64,000 bases of DNA from Cacajao melanocephalus (lineage: Eukaryota; Chordata; Mammalia; Primates; Pitheciidae), in assembly GCA_963573385.1 (NCBI GenBank), contig CAUYLG010017984.1, positions 62,001 through 126,000 of the forward strand. Reading direction: 5' to 3'. Shown one piece after another: positions 62,398 through 64,000 of the stretch. Made by a program: the position numbers and the translations under genes. Position 1 is the first letter of the stretch, and every line of letters begins with the position of its first letter. The notes beneath the pieces are model-generated. The model was given only the letters and a program-made list of their open reading frames with translations. It did not search any database and was not told the origin of the DNA.

Positions 62398-62545
62398 GAT
62401 GGACGCACTAGGAGTTAGCAGGCTGAATTGAGGGATCCTGTTGTGATACCTAGCTCACTGTGCAGCATTGAGGCAGTCATATAACTATGTCTGTTTTCTC
62501 ACCATAAGACAAAAGATAATTAATTTTTATATTTCTCAGTTGTCT
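62398..62545 (+). repeat. Possible MIR remnant
   Basis: 'Cctagctcactgtgcagcat', 'tgaggcagtcatataactat' and 'gtctgttttctcaccataag' loosely follow the MIR core. Weak. Confidence 0.35.
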
Positions 62546-62744
62546 TGTGATTCTTAACTTCAATTCTAATGTTCACAAATGGCCCTCTTAATATATCTGT
62601 AGATATAATATGCATTCAATGAGACTTTGCTTTTCTTTTTTTAATGTGCTGGAGTTCTAGATAAGATTTTAATTTAAGAAGTGATGATAATGCTTAAAAT
62701 GTGTGAAACTACCACTGTGGAGGTAGCATTATATATAGCATAGG

Positions 62745-62930
62745 CCAGCCTATTTCTAGAGCTGTGTGATCTTAGTCCATCTGCAACAGAAGAACCTGGA
62801 ACGTTTGCTGGAAATCCAGATTGCCAAGTCACACGCAGATTTAGTGACCCCAAATCTCTATGGAATGTTAGAATGGGCATTTTAAAGAAATGCACAGACT
62901 ATTCTAATGAAAATCAACATTCAGAAATTA
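62745..62930. mobile_element. Possible hAT-type MITE remnant
   Basis: 'Agaacctggaacgtttgctg', 'gaaatccagattgccaagtc', 'gaatgggcattttaaagaaa' resemble the central part of MER-class hAT MITEs. The termini were not found. Confidence 0.4.
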
Positions 62931-63684
62931 TTTAATTGGAAGCTGTCTAGTCAAGGACGTCTACAGTGAAAATGAGGTGACATGATCCCTACCATTTCGT
63001 GAGACCCTGTCTGAGCATGAATCCAACACAGAGAAGGGCAAGACTTACAGAAAAAGAGTTTTGAGTCCTGATGATATTGATTGATCCAAGAATCAGTAAC
63101 ATACAAAAGTAGCACAATCATGGATTTATGAGCTGATAAAATCTATCTTTGCTTGCTCATTTTTAGGTTAGATTTCTGCTACTGGAAAATGTCTCAGCTA
63201 ATGCAATGTTTTAGTCAAAATCTTCCATAGCAGCTGTTACTGTTATAGGTTTACATGTAAAAAGAGCAAGGCTATACAGGTTGTTTATGGTTATTCCCTT
63301 TTATTGATTAATGACCTTCTAGTATTGGTTTTGGATAGTTGTTGTACATGCCATACTGCTTGCAAAATATTCTAGGAGTCAGCCTTATATAATTGCAAAT
63401 TTTGTAATATATTAGCTATTGCTATTTGCCCTGGATGTTGAGAAAGTAAAATAGTAGACATAAGTAGTATTATATAATAGAAATATTTAGAAACTATGTT
63501 AAGAGAAGCATTGCCTGACTCCAGTTGGTAGTATGAATCACCCCTGGCTATAGAGTGATTGTGAACTCTTCTAGCAGGACTCTTTATTTTTAAAAGCCTG
63601 TATTACATCTATATTGGCTGGTCTGTTTTCCTACTTAAAAGTGAGAAGACAGAGGTTCCAGCCTGAGCAGTTAAGCCAGAGAAA
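62931..63684. other. Unique AT-rich sequence
   Basis: No gene or repeat was recognised. Confidence 0.4.
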
Positions 63685-64000
63685 GAAAGAAAGGGCATCC
63701 AAACTGGAAAAGAGGAATCCAATTGTTTCTCTTTCCGCACTACATAATCTTATTTATGTAATAATCTAATAACACCAACAAAAAGTCCTAGAATTGATAA
63801 ATTAATTCAGTAAAGTTGTAGGATACACAATTAACATAAAAGTAGTAGGATTTCTATAAACCAATAACAAACTATTTGAAAAAGAAATCAAGAATGTAAT
63901 CGTGTTTATATTAGCTACAGAAAAAAAAAAACAAACACCTAGAAAAGATTTAACCCATGAAGCAAAATATGTCTACAATGAAAATCACAGGACACTGATG
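63685..64000 (+). mobile_element. L1 ORF2 fragment, runs off the window
   Basis: Sense L1 ORF2 just downstream of the reverse-transcriptase core: 'aagggcatccaaactggaaa', 'ttaattcagtaaagttgtag', 'gatacacaattaacataaaa', 'tagtaggatttctataaacc', 'aactatttgaaaaagaaatc', 'tgaaaatcacaggacactga'. The FADD-motif region (63720-63760) is degraded and frames carry stops. The element continues beyond 64000. Confidence 0.85.

Overview
This is a stretch of primate (very probably human or another catarrhine) nuclear DNA: AT-rich, CpG-poor, with no recognisable protein-coding gene, rRNA, tRNA or CpG island. The host call rests on two Alu elements, several L1M-class LINE-1 fragments, L2 and MIR fossils, a Tigger DNA transposon and endogenous-retrovirus LTRs. 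The longest open frame is 140 codons. Almost all open frames are chance or lie inside dead transposons, so the window looks like a gene desert or the inside of a very large intron. Repeat names were assigned by eye from remembered family features, without a library search. Edges are approximate (roughly ±30 bp or more) unless an exact junction is described.

Layout. 0-9.6 kb is mostly unique sequence with small L2 and MIR fossils, a (GT)n-(GC)n microsatellite at 7.35 kb and the 140-codon open frame at 8.4-8.8 kb. 9.6-13.3 kb is an L1 cluster: an L1MA-like element (10.27-11.5 kb, minus) sits inside an older minus-strand L1M that runs on to its ORF1/5' region. 13.3-21.6 kb holds a plus-strand L1M 3' end, an L2 with reverse-transcriptase remnants, an Alu, a hAT-type MITE and a MIR. 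21.6-23.3 kb is a minus-strand L1M. 23.3-36.6 kb is largely unassigned, with a probable solo LTR at 32.2-32.6 kb. 36.6-41.5 kb holds an L1 ORF2 scrap, a solo LTR (37.66-38.11 kb) and a minus-strand L1M broken by an Alu and by an opposite-strand L1MB-like 3' end.

44.8-51.3 kb is the most structured locus: one old minus-strand L1M spans it from 3' end to 5' region, interrupted by an 877-bp ERV1-type solo LTR with a 4-bp target duplication and by a Tigger1-like transposase fragment. 51.3-64 kb returns to unique sequence with L2, MIR, L1 and MITE fossils, and runs off the right edge inside a plus-strand L1 ORF2.

Nothing here acts together as a pathway. The shared pattern is orientation: both Alus, all three LTRs and most L1 sequence lie on the minus strand, as expected if the window is an intron of a gene transcribed on the plus strand. 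That is an inference. I found no convincing undescribed biological system. The best leads are nested-insertion histories, several perfect inverted or tandem repeats, a weak candidate exon at 4.8-4.9 kb and a few unique blocks that may be conserved non-coding elements.
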